The position numbers and the translations under genes are program-made. A DNA stretch of 64,000 bases from Allohahella sp002354735 (GTDB lineage Bacteria > Pseudomonadota > Gammaproteobacteria > Pseudomonadales > Oleiphilaceae), in NCBI RefSeq assembly GCF_047946665.1, contig NZ_CP172312.1, positions 4,092,001 through 4,156,000 on the forward strand. Reading direction: 5' to 3'. Below the pieces are notes generated by a model that was given only the letters and a program-made list of their open reading frames with translations, ran no database searches and was not told where the DNA came from. Of this stretch, positions 25,547 to 33,972 are shown piece by piece. Each line of letters opens with the position of its first letter. Positions within the stretch are counted from its first letter, which is position 1.

Positions 25547-26590
25547 ATGTCATTCCGATCCCCTCTGCTTGCCGGCGCACTAGCCCTGGCCCTGCCTATG
25601 CTGGCGCAAACCGTATTCGCCGCCGCCTGTCCACAAAGTCCTATGGCGCCCTTTGTTAGCGCCCTCGATGTCGACAGTAAGTACGACTCCAGCGACTACT
25701 CTCGATCGACGCTTGGCACTGTCGATAAGCAATCGGTGGCAATACGCGACTATCTCGGTGATTACGCCGCCAGAATCGTATTCTTCGCGGACTATCACGA
25801 TCAAAGAGCAGGCACATCAGCCGGTCGTGCTGGACTGGATTGCATGAACGTCTGGCTGGATCGATGGGCAGCAGCCGGTGCCATGCTGAGCGCAGAGGCT
25901 ACACCGACTGGACAGGCGGTGAGAGTATGGACAATTGCGTCCATTGCTTCAGCTATCCTGAAGGTGCAGCGAAGGGAACCAGGCGCGTTCCAAATGAGCG
26001 AGCAGGCTGAACTGTGGCTTAAACGTCTCGGCGAACGCGTCATTGAGGACTATGAACCGCGTTTCACGACCAAAGACAGCAAGATGAACAATCACGATTA
26101 TTGGGGCGCCTGGGCGGTAGCCTCGATAGACGCAGCAACTGGCTCCCGGTCAGGCGCATCGTACGCATACCGGGTATTTGAGCATGCCCTGCAGAATGCT
26201 GCCTGGGATGCCCGAACCGGCACCTATTACCTGCCTAACGAGGCAGGGCGCGGCAGCCTGGGGTTGCATTATATGCAGTTTGCGCTCACGCCGCTTGCCA
26301 TGCTGGCGGAGTATCTGCCTTCACTGGGTTACACAATTCAGTATCGGCAGAGTCAGATCATGGACTCTCTTGCAACTTCGGCGCTTGAGGCCTTCCTGAA
26401 TAAGTCGGCCTACAAACACCTGTTCACGACAACCCAGCAGCAACCGACGGCCAGCAGCTTCACATGGGCACGAGTCTACCGCAGCAATAATCCGACTCAC
26501 GTCTCTGCTGCGAACATGATGAGCCGCTACGGTCGGTACCTGACAGAAAACAGTCGGATCGGCGGCGAGCTCACCAGAGTCTATCGCTGA
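25547..26590 (+). CDS. algL: Second alginate lyase (poly(beta-D-mannuronate) lyase)
   Basis: A 347-residue PL5-family alginate lyase that cleaves mannuronate-rich alginate by beta-elimination in the periplasm or outside the cell. The signal peptide ends near residue 26 (TVFAAA). Catalytic features are intact: SKYDSSDYSRSTL with the conserved Lys, NNHDYWGAWAV with the Asn-His pair, and GRGSLGLHYMQF with Arg seven residues before the catalytic Tyr. It stands alone on the plus strand, convergent with the main operon and overlapping algA by 10 bases. It is a paralogue of the operon lyase at 29605-30720 but clearly diverged. Separate transcription suggests a role in degradation or dispersal distinct from the biosynthetic lyase; that is inference. 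Confidence 0.92.
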   Translation: MSFRSPLLAGALALALPMLAQTVFAAACPQSPMAPFVSALDVDSKYDSSDYSRSTLGTVDKQSVAIRDYLGDYAARIVFFADYHDQRAGTSAGRAGLDCMNVWLDRWAAAGAMLSAEATPTGQAVRVWTIASIASAILKVQRREPGAFQMSEQAELWLKRLGERVIEDYEPRFTTKDSKMNNHDYWGAWAVASIDAATGSRSGASYAYRVFEHALQNAAWDARTGTYYLPNEAGRGSLGLHYMQFALTPLAMLAEYLPSLGYTIQYRQSQIMDSLATSALEAFLNKSAYKHLFTTTQQQPTASSFTWARVYRSNNPTHVSAANMMSRYGRYLTENSRIGGELTRVYR

Positions 26591-28095
26591 GCGGCTAGTG
26601 CGACGGCAGGTACCGGCTGCTTTTTCGGGACGGCAACTACGGGCTGTTCAGCCGCCTTGAGAGAAGGCTCAGCGCTTGCTGTCGTGGGCTCAGACTGGAC
26701 TCTGCCGTAGATGTCGTCGAGACGAATGATATCGTCCTCTCCAAGATACGAGCCGGATTGCACTTCCACGATCTCCAGGGGGATGATCCCCGGGTTGGTG
26801 AGACGATGTACCTCACCAACCGGTATGTAGGTCGACTCGTTTTCGCCCAGGAGAAATACCTCGTCCCCGCGAGTCACCTCTGCAGTACCACTGACCACGA
26901 TCCAGTGCTCCGCCCGATGATGATGCTTTTGCAGAGAAAGACTGGCACCCGGCTTCACCTTGATGTTCTTGACCTGGAACCTCGAGCCCAGGTCGGTCGT
27001 TTGATAGCTCCCCCATGGTCGGAATACCTCTCGATGCACCACATGCTCGCTGCGTCTGGCCGCCTTGAGCTTGTCGACGATGGTCTTGACCTCCTGTACC
27101 GAGTCTCGATGCGCCACCAGTACCGCATCCTTTGTGTCTACAATGAACAGATCCTGTACCCCTACTGTCGCCACCAGACGATGGTCCGAGCGCACGTAGC
27201 ACGCTGTCGAGCGATGGCTGACGACATCGCCGAGCAGCACATTATCGTCTGAATCCCGCGCCTCGGTATCCCACAGGCTGGACCAGCATCCAAGATCACT
27301 CCAGCCGGCGTTCATTGCAACCGCTGTCGCTGCGTCTGTCTTTTCCATGAGCGCGTAATCGATTGACTCATCCGGGCAGTCTCGAAACTGTTCGGGAGCC
27401 AGCAGCCGGCAGCCGTCTGATGACTGGCTGGCCTCGTAAGCAAGCTCGCAGCTTACGAACATCCTGGGATAATGAACGGCGAGTTCTTCGATATAGCGGC
27501 GGGCACTGAAAACGAACATGCCGCTATTCCAGAAATATTCACCACTTGCGAGATAGCTCATCGCAGTCTGCAGGTCTGGCTTCTCCACGAATTCGAGGAC
27601 TACTTTGGCCTGATCCCCAACCGATGAGCCGGTCCTGATATAGCCGTAGCCAGTTTCAGGTGCCGTCGGTGTGATGCCGAACAGAACGAGGTCTCCTTGT
27701 GCCGCTCGGTCTCTTGCAGTAGCCAGGGCTCGGTGGTACTCAGGAATGTTGCCGATGAAATGGTCTGCAGGCAGAACGGCGATAATGTCATCCCGGCCGC
27801 TTGAGAGTACCTCAAGTGCGGCCATTGCTACTGCCGGTGCGGTGTTTCTGCCGAAGGGTTCAAGAATGATCTGTAACGGGTCGCAGTCAATGGCTTGCAG
27901 CTGTTCCTGGACGAGGAAACGATGTGCCTCATTGGTCACGATGATTGGCGATGAAAGACCGGCAGGTAAACGCTGAATAGTCTGCTGGAACATGGATTGC
28001 TCGCCCACAAGCGGCAGAAACTGCTTGGGGTAGCCCTGACGAGAAAGCGGCCAGAGCCTCGAACCGTTACCGCCTGAAAGTATTACTGGAATCAT
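26581..28095 (-). CDS. algA: Bifunctional phosphomannose isomerase / GDP-mannose pyrophosphorylase
   Basis: AlgA catalyses two steps to GDP-mannose: isomerisation of fructose-6-phosphate to mannose-6-phosphate, and guanylyl transfer to mannose-1-phosphate. The nucleotidyltransferase motif GGNGSRLWPLSR and PKQFLPL lie at the N-terminus, and FVEKP in the middle. The cupin isomerase domain has RPWGSYQ, KPGASLSLQKHHHRAEHW and YIPVGEVHRLTNPG. At 504 residues it is longer than the roughly 480 I recall for the Pseudomonas enzyme, because of a Pro/Ala/Lys/Val-rich tail of about 30 residues. It is the last gene of the alg operon, one base after the algG-like stop. AlgC (phosphomannomutase) is not in the window. 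Confidence 0.95.
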   Translation of the reverse strand: MIPVILSGGNGSRLWPLSRQGYPKQFLPLVGEQSMFQQTIQRLPAGLSSPIIVTNEAHRFLVQEQLQAIDCDPLQIILEPFGRNTAPAVAMAALEVLSSGRDDIIAVLPADHFIGNIPEYHRALATARDRAAQGDLVLFGITPTAPETGYGYIRTGSSVGDQAKVVLEFVEKPDLQTAMSYLASGEYFWNSGMFVFSARRYIEELAVHYPRMFVSCELAYEASQSSDGCRLLAPEQFRDCPDESIDYALMEKTDAATAVAMNAGWSDLGCWSSLWDTEARDSDDNVLLGDVVSHRSTACYVRSDHRLVATVGVQDLFIVDTKDAVLVAHRDSVQEVKTIVDKLKAARRSEHVVHREVFRPWGSYQTTDLGSRFQVKNIKVKPGASLSLQKHHHRAEHWIVVSGTAEVTRGDEVFLLGENESTYIPVGEVHRLTNPGIIPLEIVEVQSGSYLGEDDIIRLDDIYGRVQSEPTTASAEPSLKAAEQPVVAVPKKQPVPAVALAAQR

Positions 28096-28096
28096 A

Positions 28097-29608
28097 TCAG
28101 TTACTCCCTGTGGTGCTGTGCTGATGGTTTGATGTCAGCCGAATCTGAATCGCCAGATCGGGCGTCTTGCTTGCTTTCAAAATCTGGGTCTGCGTAGTTG
28201 CCAGGCGCCCACTTACGACAGGTTGAACTAGGGAGCGGGATCGAAATCGGTTGCCGCTCAGGCCGATATTGGCGTTACCAATAGTGCTGATGCTGGCTTC
28301 ACCACTGTTGGCGAGCAGATTGTCCTGTAGCCAAACTGCTTCACCATCCGACAACTCGCTGAAGACAGCCTGGACGGCGTAGCGTTGATTGGCAGAAAAG
28401 GTATTGTTTCTGATCAACAGCGGGCCACTCATCTGAGCTCTCAAGCCTGACCGGGCGCTGTCGTGTATGGTGTTCGAGTCGAGCAGCAGCGGACCATCCA
28501 TGATCGTCACCCCCTGAAAGGCGATGCCATCACCGCCGGCCGAAGCGAAGATACTGTTACTGACAAGCAGCGAACCAAGCGCGCCTTCAATTCTGAGGGC
28601 ATCTCGATGAGTGAGACTAATGGCGCAATTCTGGATGCGAATCTGACCGCCCTCTCTGACCCTCATGCCAGCGTTATATTTCGTACGCTCGACCTTGCTG
28701 GCTTCCATTTGAAGATTCCCAGCGCTGAGATCGATGCCATAGCGAGCCGAGTCAGTGAAAGTGCTTCGATTGATGTAGATATCAGCCTGATCACCGCTCA
28801 AGCTGGTTTCCAGTTTGTCGAAAACGCTGTCGGCTACATGGAGACTGGCTGGGCCGCGCTTGCGAAGACTGGCATGGTGGCCAACAGTCAGTCCGCCGGA
28901 GAGGTAGGCGTCATAACCAAGCTGCCTGAGCTCAGCCTGTTCAAGTCGTGTGTGACTCCCGTTCCAGGCCAGTATGAAAGGGCGGAAACGGGAGCCCCCT
29001 TTGAGGTCCGGTTGCAGGGTCCTGACTTCGGCCTGCTTAATTGCCAGCTGGCCTGCATTCACAATGACCGCAGCAGCGTTGGCATCCAGCAAGAGCACTG
29101 CGTCTTCGATGGTCAATTCGGCGTTTTGCCCAATGATCAGAGGGTAATGCAGGCTATACACCGTGCGACCCGACTCATCAGGGCCGATCCGCTTGAGTAT
29201 GGACGGGTTATTGAGCTTGCGTGTCAGTCCCGCAAGGCTGCTATTGCCCTTGTGCAGGGTCAGGGCACGAGGATGAGTCGGCTGATATCGACTGGCTATC
29301 CGCAGGAGCCCGTTGTGCACCAGTGACTCGAATAGCCAACTGCCAGCCTGAGCAGAAAACAAGGTATCCAGCGAGATTCGCGTGCCCGCATCCAGTGTGC
29401 GGAAGGGCTGCGATACCAGCGCAGGCACGTCTTCGCAACAGTCAGGCGGTAGGCCAGCGGCTGCCTCGAAATCTGCACGGGAAAGCTGCTTCACCTCAGG
29501 CATCGGCAAAGCGGTTGTGACAGCATGGACTTGCGTGGCGGCCATGATGAACATGATAAGGCCGAGCGATCTTGTCAGCGTTTTGAAATGACGGCCGGTT
29601 ATCGTCAT
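28097..29608 (-). CDS. AlgG-like periplasmic beta-helix protein lacking the epimerase motif
   Basis: A 503-residue exported protein in the position of AlgG, the periplasmic mannuronan C5-epimerase and export scaffold. It has a signal peptide ending near residue 29. A domain resembling the AlgG N-terminal part follows (YPLIIGQNAELTIED, VIVNAGQLAI, RFRPFILAWNG), then right-handed parallel beta-helix repeats. In epimerases the stretch after YGID continues as PHDRS and carries the catalytic Asp and His. Here it reads YGIDLSAGNLQ, so the DPHD motif is absent. I find no other DPHD in the protein. It is therefore probably non-catalytic, or uses another mechanism. The ATG overlaps the algL stop (ATGA), and algA follows after one base. 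In Pseudomonas, AlgG protein is needed structurally for export. Confidence 0.82.
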   Translation of the reverse strand: MTITGRHFKTLTRSLGLIMFIMAATQVHAVTTALPMPEVKQLSRADFEAAAGLPPDCCEDVPALVSQPFRTLDAGTRISLDTLFSAQAGSWLFESLVHNGLLRIASRYQPTHPRALTLHKGNSSLAGLTRKLNNPSILKRIGPDESGRTVYSLHYPLIIGQNAELTIEDAVLLLDANAAAVIVNAGQLAIKQAEVRTLQPDLKGGSRFRPFILAWNGSHTRLEQAELRQLGYDAYLSGGLTVGHHASLRKRGPASLHVADSVFDKLETSLSGDQADIYINRSTFTDSARYGIDLSAGNLQMEASKVERTKYNAGMRVREGGQIRIQNCAISLTHRDALRIEGALGSLLVSNSIFASAGGDGIAFQGVTIMDGPLLLDSNTIHDSARSGLRAQMSGPLLIRNNTFSANQRYAVQAVFSELSDGEAVWLQDNLLANSGEASISTIGNANIGLSGNRFRSRSLVQPVVSGRLATTQTQILKASKTPDLAIQIRLTSNHQHSTTGSN

Positions 29609-30720
29609 GACCGCGCATCCCGGGAAGCAGGCTTGGAGCTGGCCTTTGCGCCGGTTGGTGGAAGACCGAACCAGGCTTCGAGTTTGCCACCGACCTGGCT
29701 ATAGCCATCGACGTCTCCATCGCGGTCTACGTACAAGGCCTTTGCGAGGATATGGTCTGGATGGTGTTTCAACCAGGGGATCAGCCATGCCAGCTTGTAA
29801 TCGGGGACCGACTCCTGATCGACGCTGAGAACATCCGCCAGCTGTTCGGGGTCCAACACGCTCTGTGCAGCGAAGTTCACGAGCGCATCCAACTTGGACT
29901 GCGTCCCGGCACTTAGTTCGAAACCGTGCTCTGGCAATACGGTCGCCAGCATGACGAGGGGCACCAGTGCATAATGGGTGTAATTGGCGGCCAGATGCTG
30001 TCGACCAACTTCATTGGGCAGCCAAGCGTATTTTCCGGAATCCGACACTTCCAGTTGTCTGATCGCACGGCGGAACCTCGCATCCGCCCAAACCAGCTGC
30101 TCCTGCTTCTTGAATAGCACGCCGGTGGTAGCAACGGCCCAGGCAGCCCAGTAATCGTGATTGTTGAAGTAGCTGAAGTCAGGATCGAGCCGCTTGTCAT
30201 AGTCAGCAATGACCTGGTCAGACATTGCTTGCAGCCACCGGTTTCTGACCGGGTCCTCCGGTAGGCGCTCTGGCATGGCCCGCTCCAGTTTGAGCAGAAC
30301 CGAGCCAATGCTGGCCAGCGACCATTTCCTGACTGCGACACCGGTTTTGGTTGATTCGCTATGCAGCAGCGCATTCCCCGACGCCCAGGTATGCAGCCAA
30401 CCGGAGAGGCAGATCAGCGCAGTTTCACCCTTGCCGGTGTCGGCGTTTTCTATGGCGTAGTCAGCAAAGCGGACCAAACCCTTATTGAACTCTCCAACCT
30501 GGGCCTGAATGGCATCGGACGTCTCAGAGCGCGCCCGCAGTGTCGATTTGCTGGCATCGCTCTGGTCGTATTTGCTCTCAATGAGCAGTGGTCCGGTCCA
30601 GGGGGCTGGGGCTGGTTTTGGGCAGTTGTCTATGTCCACAGGATCTGCGAATGGCGTACTGCACGCTGTGCCAACACCCAGGCTAAGTGCACCGAAGACT
30701 ATCAGTTTCAATATCCGCAT
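29605..30720 (-). CDS. algL: Alginate lyase of the biosynthetic operon
   Basis: A 371-residue PL5 alginate lyase. In Pseudomonas the operon AlgL clears polymer that escapes into the periplasm during export. Motifs are SKYDQSDASKSTL, NNHDYWAAWAV with the catalytic Asn-His, and GRQHLAANYTHY with Arg seven residues before the catalytic Tyr, so activity is expected. The N-terminus has a short hydrophobic segment ending GTACS. This resembles a lipobox but has Gly at the -3 position, so lipidation is possible, not certain. It overlaps algX by 13 bases and algG-like by 4. Confidence 0.92.
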   Translation of the reverse strand: MRILKLIVFGALSLGVGTACSTPFADPVDIDNCPKPAPAPWTGPLLIESKYDQSDASKSTLRARSETSDAIQAQVGEFNKGLVRFADYAIENADTGKGETALICLSGWLHTWASGNALLHSESTKTGVAVRKWSLASIGSVLLKLERAMPERLPEDPVRNRWLQAMSDQVIADYDKRLDPDFSYFNNHDYWAAWAVATTGVLFKKQEQLVWADARFRRAIRQLEVSDSGKYAWLPNEVGRQHLAANYTHYALVPLVMLATVLPEHGFELSAGTQSKLDALVNFAAQSVLDPEQLADVLSVDQESVPDYKLAWLIPWLKHHPDHILAKALYVDRDGDVDGYSQVGGKLEAWFGLPPTGAKASSKPASRDARS

Positions 30721-32129
30721 AGCTGGAACTCCACGCTGGCATCGCTCTCGAGCGGTTCACTCGGCTCGAAGAAAACAGACAGCAGATTGGCGCCTTTGAC
30801 ATTGGCATCTGTGCTGAGTTCGAGAAGGTAACGCCCACCCATCACGGCAGCGGAGCGGCGGAACCAGACCTTGTCTCTTACACCATTGTCGTAGTAAGTA
30901 ATGAGGTAGAAGTCCCTGATGTCCGCATCGGAAAAATTAAGCTCCACGAAGCCCCGCTGCCCGGTGAAGTTGTGCTGCCGTCTGCCGGCGTTGGCGAAGA
31001 GTTCCACTCGTGTGCCTGCCGCCATCGCAGGGAGCGCCCGCGTAAGTGGTGGTACAAGCTTGCTGTTGAGGCGGCAGCCACCACTGATCGCGGGCAGCAA
31101 CTCCCTGTACATCAGCGGATCTTCAAGGCGCCAGTTGGCGGGATGCTCCCAGATGATGAGCTTGGGTGCAGCCTCCGGATCGTAGTCTTCGGAAAGCAAA
31201 TAGTTCAGCAGGGACCCATCCTGTCCGGCGCCCGGCAGCGCATAATTGAGGATGTCCACCGACAGGCCCGCCTTCAAAAAACCATCGAAATTGTAGTTCT
31301 TGAAGGCCTCGTCGCGAGAGGCGCTGTTGCTCGTACCGATCAGCACGACCTCTGGGTCGCCACTGTCGCCGAACAGGGCATCTGCGCCTTCGTCTGCAGG
31401 CACAGTCTGATACCCCTGCACGTACTGAAAACCATAGTTGTTGCCGCAGATCTGCCGAAGCGCTCGGTTCATGGTGCCGTCTTTCGCGATCTTGGTGATG
31501 GACTCGGTCACGAAGTGTTTCTCGGCTAGCGCTTCATATACCGGATGAGCGAGCAGGGCTTCAATGACGAGTTCGGCGGTCACTCTGGCGCCAAAGGGGG
31601 TCCAGTGATGATCCCGTCGAAAGAAATAGTCTTCAGCCAGCGCTTGGTCGAGGAGGCGAGTGACGTCAGGCACGATGGCGCCAGCCTCGCTCAACTGGGC
31701 GAGGAAATGAGTCAGACGATCGCGTGCCAGCATAGGGTCGAAACCGTAGCGCCTGTCTTCGCGTACCTTGTCAGCATGAAGCATGCCCCGCGTTGGCTGC
31801 ACCACCATGGCGACTTCCGTACCGCGCGCTCTGAGCGCCGCGATTAAACGCCTGAACTGGGGCACCATGTTCTCTGGGATACCAAAGTCGTTACTCAGAT
31901 CGAAGTCGGATCTGAACAGCCAGTTATCGTGACCAGGCGCGATCTGGCTCATGGCCTTCATGACGCCCTCGGCATAGTGGCTACTGTCGGTCAGGCCTTC
32001 GCACAAGAGACACTCGAGGTCTTCACACGGCTGTTCTGCCTGCAGTGCATCGGCTACGGCAAACCGGGGCAAAAGCAGGAGAGCAAGCAGTACGAGGATG
32101 GCTTGCAGACTCTGATACGAACTCACCAT
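30708..32129 (-). CDS. algX: Alginate O-acetyltransferase AlgX
   Basis: AlgX transfers acetyl groups onto mannuronate residues in the periplasm. The 473-residue protein has a signal peptide to about residue 26, a Cys-rich N-terminal stretch (CEDLECLLC), an SGNH-hydrolase-like catalytic domain and a C-terminal carbohydrate-binding module. The catalytic Asp and His lie in RRDHHWTPFGAR near residue 173, and the Ser in LIGTSNSASRDE. GGAG eight bases upstream supports ATG 32129. Position between algF and algL differs from Pseudomonas, where algX follows algG. Confidence 0.93.
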   Translation of the reverse strand: MVSSYQSLQAILVLLALLLLPRFAVADALQAEQPCEDLECLLCEGLTDSSHYAEGVMKAMSQIAPGHDNWLFRSDFDLSNDFGIPENMVPQFRRLIAALRARGTEVAMVVQPTRGMLHADKVREDRRYGFDPMLARDRLTHFLAQLSEAGAIVPDVTRLLDQALAEDYFFRRDHHWTPFGARVTAELVIEALLAHPVYEALAEKHFVTESITKIAKDGTMNRALRQICGNNYGFQYVQGYQTVPADEGADALFGDSGDPEVVLIGTSNSASRDEAFKNYNFDGFLKAGLSVDILNYALPGAGQDGSLLNYLLSEDYDPEAAPKLIIWEHPANWRLEDPLMYRELLPAISGGCRLNSKLVPPLTRALPAMAAGTRVELFANAGRRQHNFTGQRGFVELNFSDADIRDFYLITYYDNGVRDKVWFRRSAAVMGGRYLLELSTDANVKGANLLSVFFEPSEPLESDASVEFQLCGY

Positions 32130-32167
32130 TCAGCGCTCCAGGACATCGTTCGATTCAACAGCTCAGG

Positions 32168-32833
32168 CTATTCCAGACTGGTAATGGCGTCAGCAACGAC
32201 TATTGGCTTCAGCGACCCTGCGTGTGGATACACGACATAGCTGTAAGAGCGACCCTTCTTGAGAAAAGTTGGTTCAAAGGCAGCCGCTGCCGTACTGGCC
32301 GCCCAAGCTGTCAGACCAATTCTGACTTCGTTGATCTCGCGCTGACCGTTCGCCATTGGCGCAACATTGGCGACGACAGCATGCTTGCCATCGCCAGTCT
32401 TGAGGTCCAGAGGCTGTTCGCTCAGGTTGTAGAACGAAACCTGTGCCTTCTTGCGTCCCTGATAGTACTTGTCCTCTATTGGAGTCAGTTTTCCGTCTGC
32501 GAAGACCAGGGTCCAGGCACTATTCGTAGGGAAGGCCTGTACGAGACTTTCACCATTCACCTCGATGGTCTGGGTCTTGCCACCTGTGAAGAAGACATAA
32601 TCACTCACCTGATAGGCGCCGACGGTTTGTACAGCGGTCTTGCCTTCGAATTTGACCGAAGCGGTCTTGTCCGCGAGATTGATGACGCGTGCGAAAGCCG
32701 AGTCTGCCGGAGCGGTTGCGTCATAGAGCGCCTCGTTGCCATCCTTGGCGGTGGCCAGAGCTCCGTTGAGGGCAAAGACGGTAAAAATGCAGATCTGTAG
32801 CCAGACGAGCGGCCTGAACGAATTGTGCGACAT
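32168..32833 (-). CDS. algF: Alginate O-acetylation accessory protein AlgF
   Basis: AlgF is a periplasmic protein needed for alginate O-acetylation, thought to pass acetyl groups between AlgI/AlgJ and AlgX. This 221-residue protein has a signal peptide ending near residue 28 (ALATA) and two beta-sandwich-like halves, as in the family (EALYDATAPADSAFARVINL, then QVSFYNLSEQPLDLKTGDGKH). AAAGG about eight bases before ATG 32833 favours that start over the GTG at 32842. It follows algJ after 26 bases. Identity rests on moderate family resemblance plus operon position. Confidence 0.85.
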   Translation of the reverse strand: MSHNSFRPLVWLQICIFTVFALNGALATAKDGNEALYDATAPADSAFARVINLADKTASVKFEGKTAVQTVGAYQVSDYVFFTGGKTQTIEVNGESLVQAFPTNSAWTLVFADGKLTPIEDKYYQGRKKAQVSFYNLSEQPLDLKTGDGKHAVVANVAPMANGQREINEVRIGLTAWAASTAAAAFEPTFLKKGRSYSYVVYPHAGSLKPIVVADAITSLE

Positions 32834-32859
32834 AGTGTTCACCTTTGATGATGGTCAGT

Positions 32860-33963
32860 TCAAAGCAGTTGATCGACGGTAGCTCGCCAACTGGCGTAGC
32901 TGTTTTCCTGAGAAAGCAGCGAGCGCACCGGGAACTCCCAGATGATTGTTTTCAGGTCCTTGTCTGCAGGGAGGCCTGCAGCGAAAAATTCTTCCATGGC
33001 CGCAACAGGGCCTTTGGCTTCGACGGCGACAGTGATGAGGTCAGAGCGGATGGCTTCCTTGACGAAGCCCGACAGGTTCCACTCGTCCATCTTGGTGTAG
33101 CTCGATCCGACAAGGGCCACCTCCACGGTTGATTCGCCGAAGAGGGCCGATTCATCCTCAACGCTTGTTGCTGCAATAGTCTGAAACCGGTCTATTCGCT
33201 CGATTTCGACGAGCTCGGGCGCCAGCCATTCGCTCATCTTGATGAAGTTCGTCAGATCGCCCTTGAACTCGGTACTACCCAAAGGCTCAGTCGTGAAACT
33301 GGTGGCGCCCACCAGATCGGGAAAGCTGACGGCCAGTGTCTGGGCGGCGAGTCTGGCGCCGTGTGAAGTCCAGTGTGTATCGCGCTTGAGATACAGCGGC
33401 GCTTCATTTTTATGGGCGAGGAAAGCCGGACGGACATCGGCGAACTCGATACCGCTTGCGGTCAGCCCTGTCAGAAACGCGCTGTGCAGTGCTGCCGCCT
33501 TGTCGTCGACGGCATACCGCGCATAGTCGCTATACACATCGACCTTCATGGGGACCGGAAGTACTACGAGCCGTTTGCCAGCTCGCTTCAGGACATCAGC
33601 AGCTTCTCTGACCGCCCGCAACTCGCGCTCCACGACGGCGTCCATGTTCTGGGGGAAGAGATGCTCCTGATTGGTGAATAGCCAGCCGTCTTTGCCAATG
33701 ATTACGCCTGAAAGACCTTCATCGAAGGCCCAGTAACTCAAGTTCGACCAGGCTTCAATGGCGGCTTCCCTAACGAAGAATTCACTGTCGTAAGCTCTTT
33801 CGAATTTCCGTGACAGCTCGCCGCTCAGAAAGAGTGAGGCTGCATCCTTTTCCGTGGTGGCGAAACGCCAGAGCTGCGGCAGGGAGTACACCAGCATACC
33901 CGCCAGCATGACGATGAAAAGGACACCGTTAACCCTGCTTGCACTTTGCATGACTGGAAACAT
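32860..33963 (-). CDS. algJ: Alginate O-acetyltransferase AlgJ
   Basis: AlgJ is a membrane-anchored SGNH-like acetyltransferase acting with AlgI in alginate O-acetylation. The 367-residue protein has one N-terminal membrane helix (about residues 12-32) and a periplasmic domain. The catalytic Asp and His lie in KRDTHWTSHGAR and the Ser in LVGSSYTKMDEWN. A good AGGAG ribosome binding site overlaps the algI stop codon. GKDGWLFTNQEHLFP near residue 90 is typical of the AlgJ/AlgX group. Confidence 0.93.
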   Translation of the reverse strand: MFPVMQSASRVNGVLFIVMLAGMLVYSLPQLWRFATTEKDAASLFLSGELSRKFERAYDSEFFVREAAIEAWSNLSYWAFDEGLSGVIIGKDGWLFTNQEHLFPQNMDAVVERELRAVREAADVLKRAGKRLVVLPVPMKVDVYSDYARYAVDDKAAALHSAFLTGLTASGIEFADVRPAFLAHKNEAPLYLKRDTHWTSHGARLAAQTLAVSFPDLVGATSFTTEPLGSTEFKGDLTNFIKMSEWLAPELVEIERIDRFQTIAATSVEDESALFGESTVEVALVGSSYTKMDEWNLSGFVKEAIRSDLITVAVEAKGPVAAMEEFFAAGLPADKDLKTIIWEFPVRSLLSQENSYASWRATVDQLL

Positions 33964-33972
33964 GGTCTTCTC

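Noticed and set aside
28463..29326. 287-codon plus-strand frame opposite the AlgG-like gene
   Set aside because: The minus-strand frame has signal peptide, beta-helix repeats and tight operon spacing; the plus frame has none of these.
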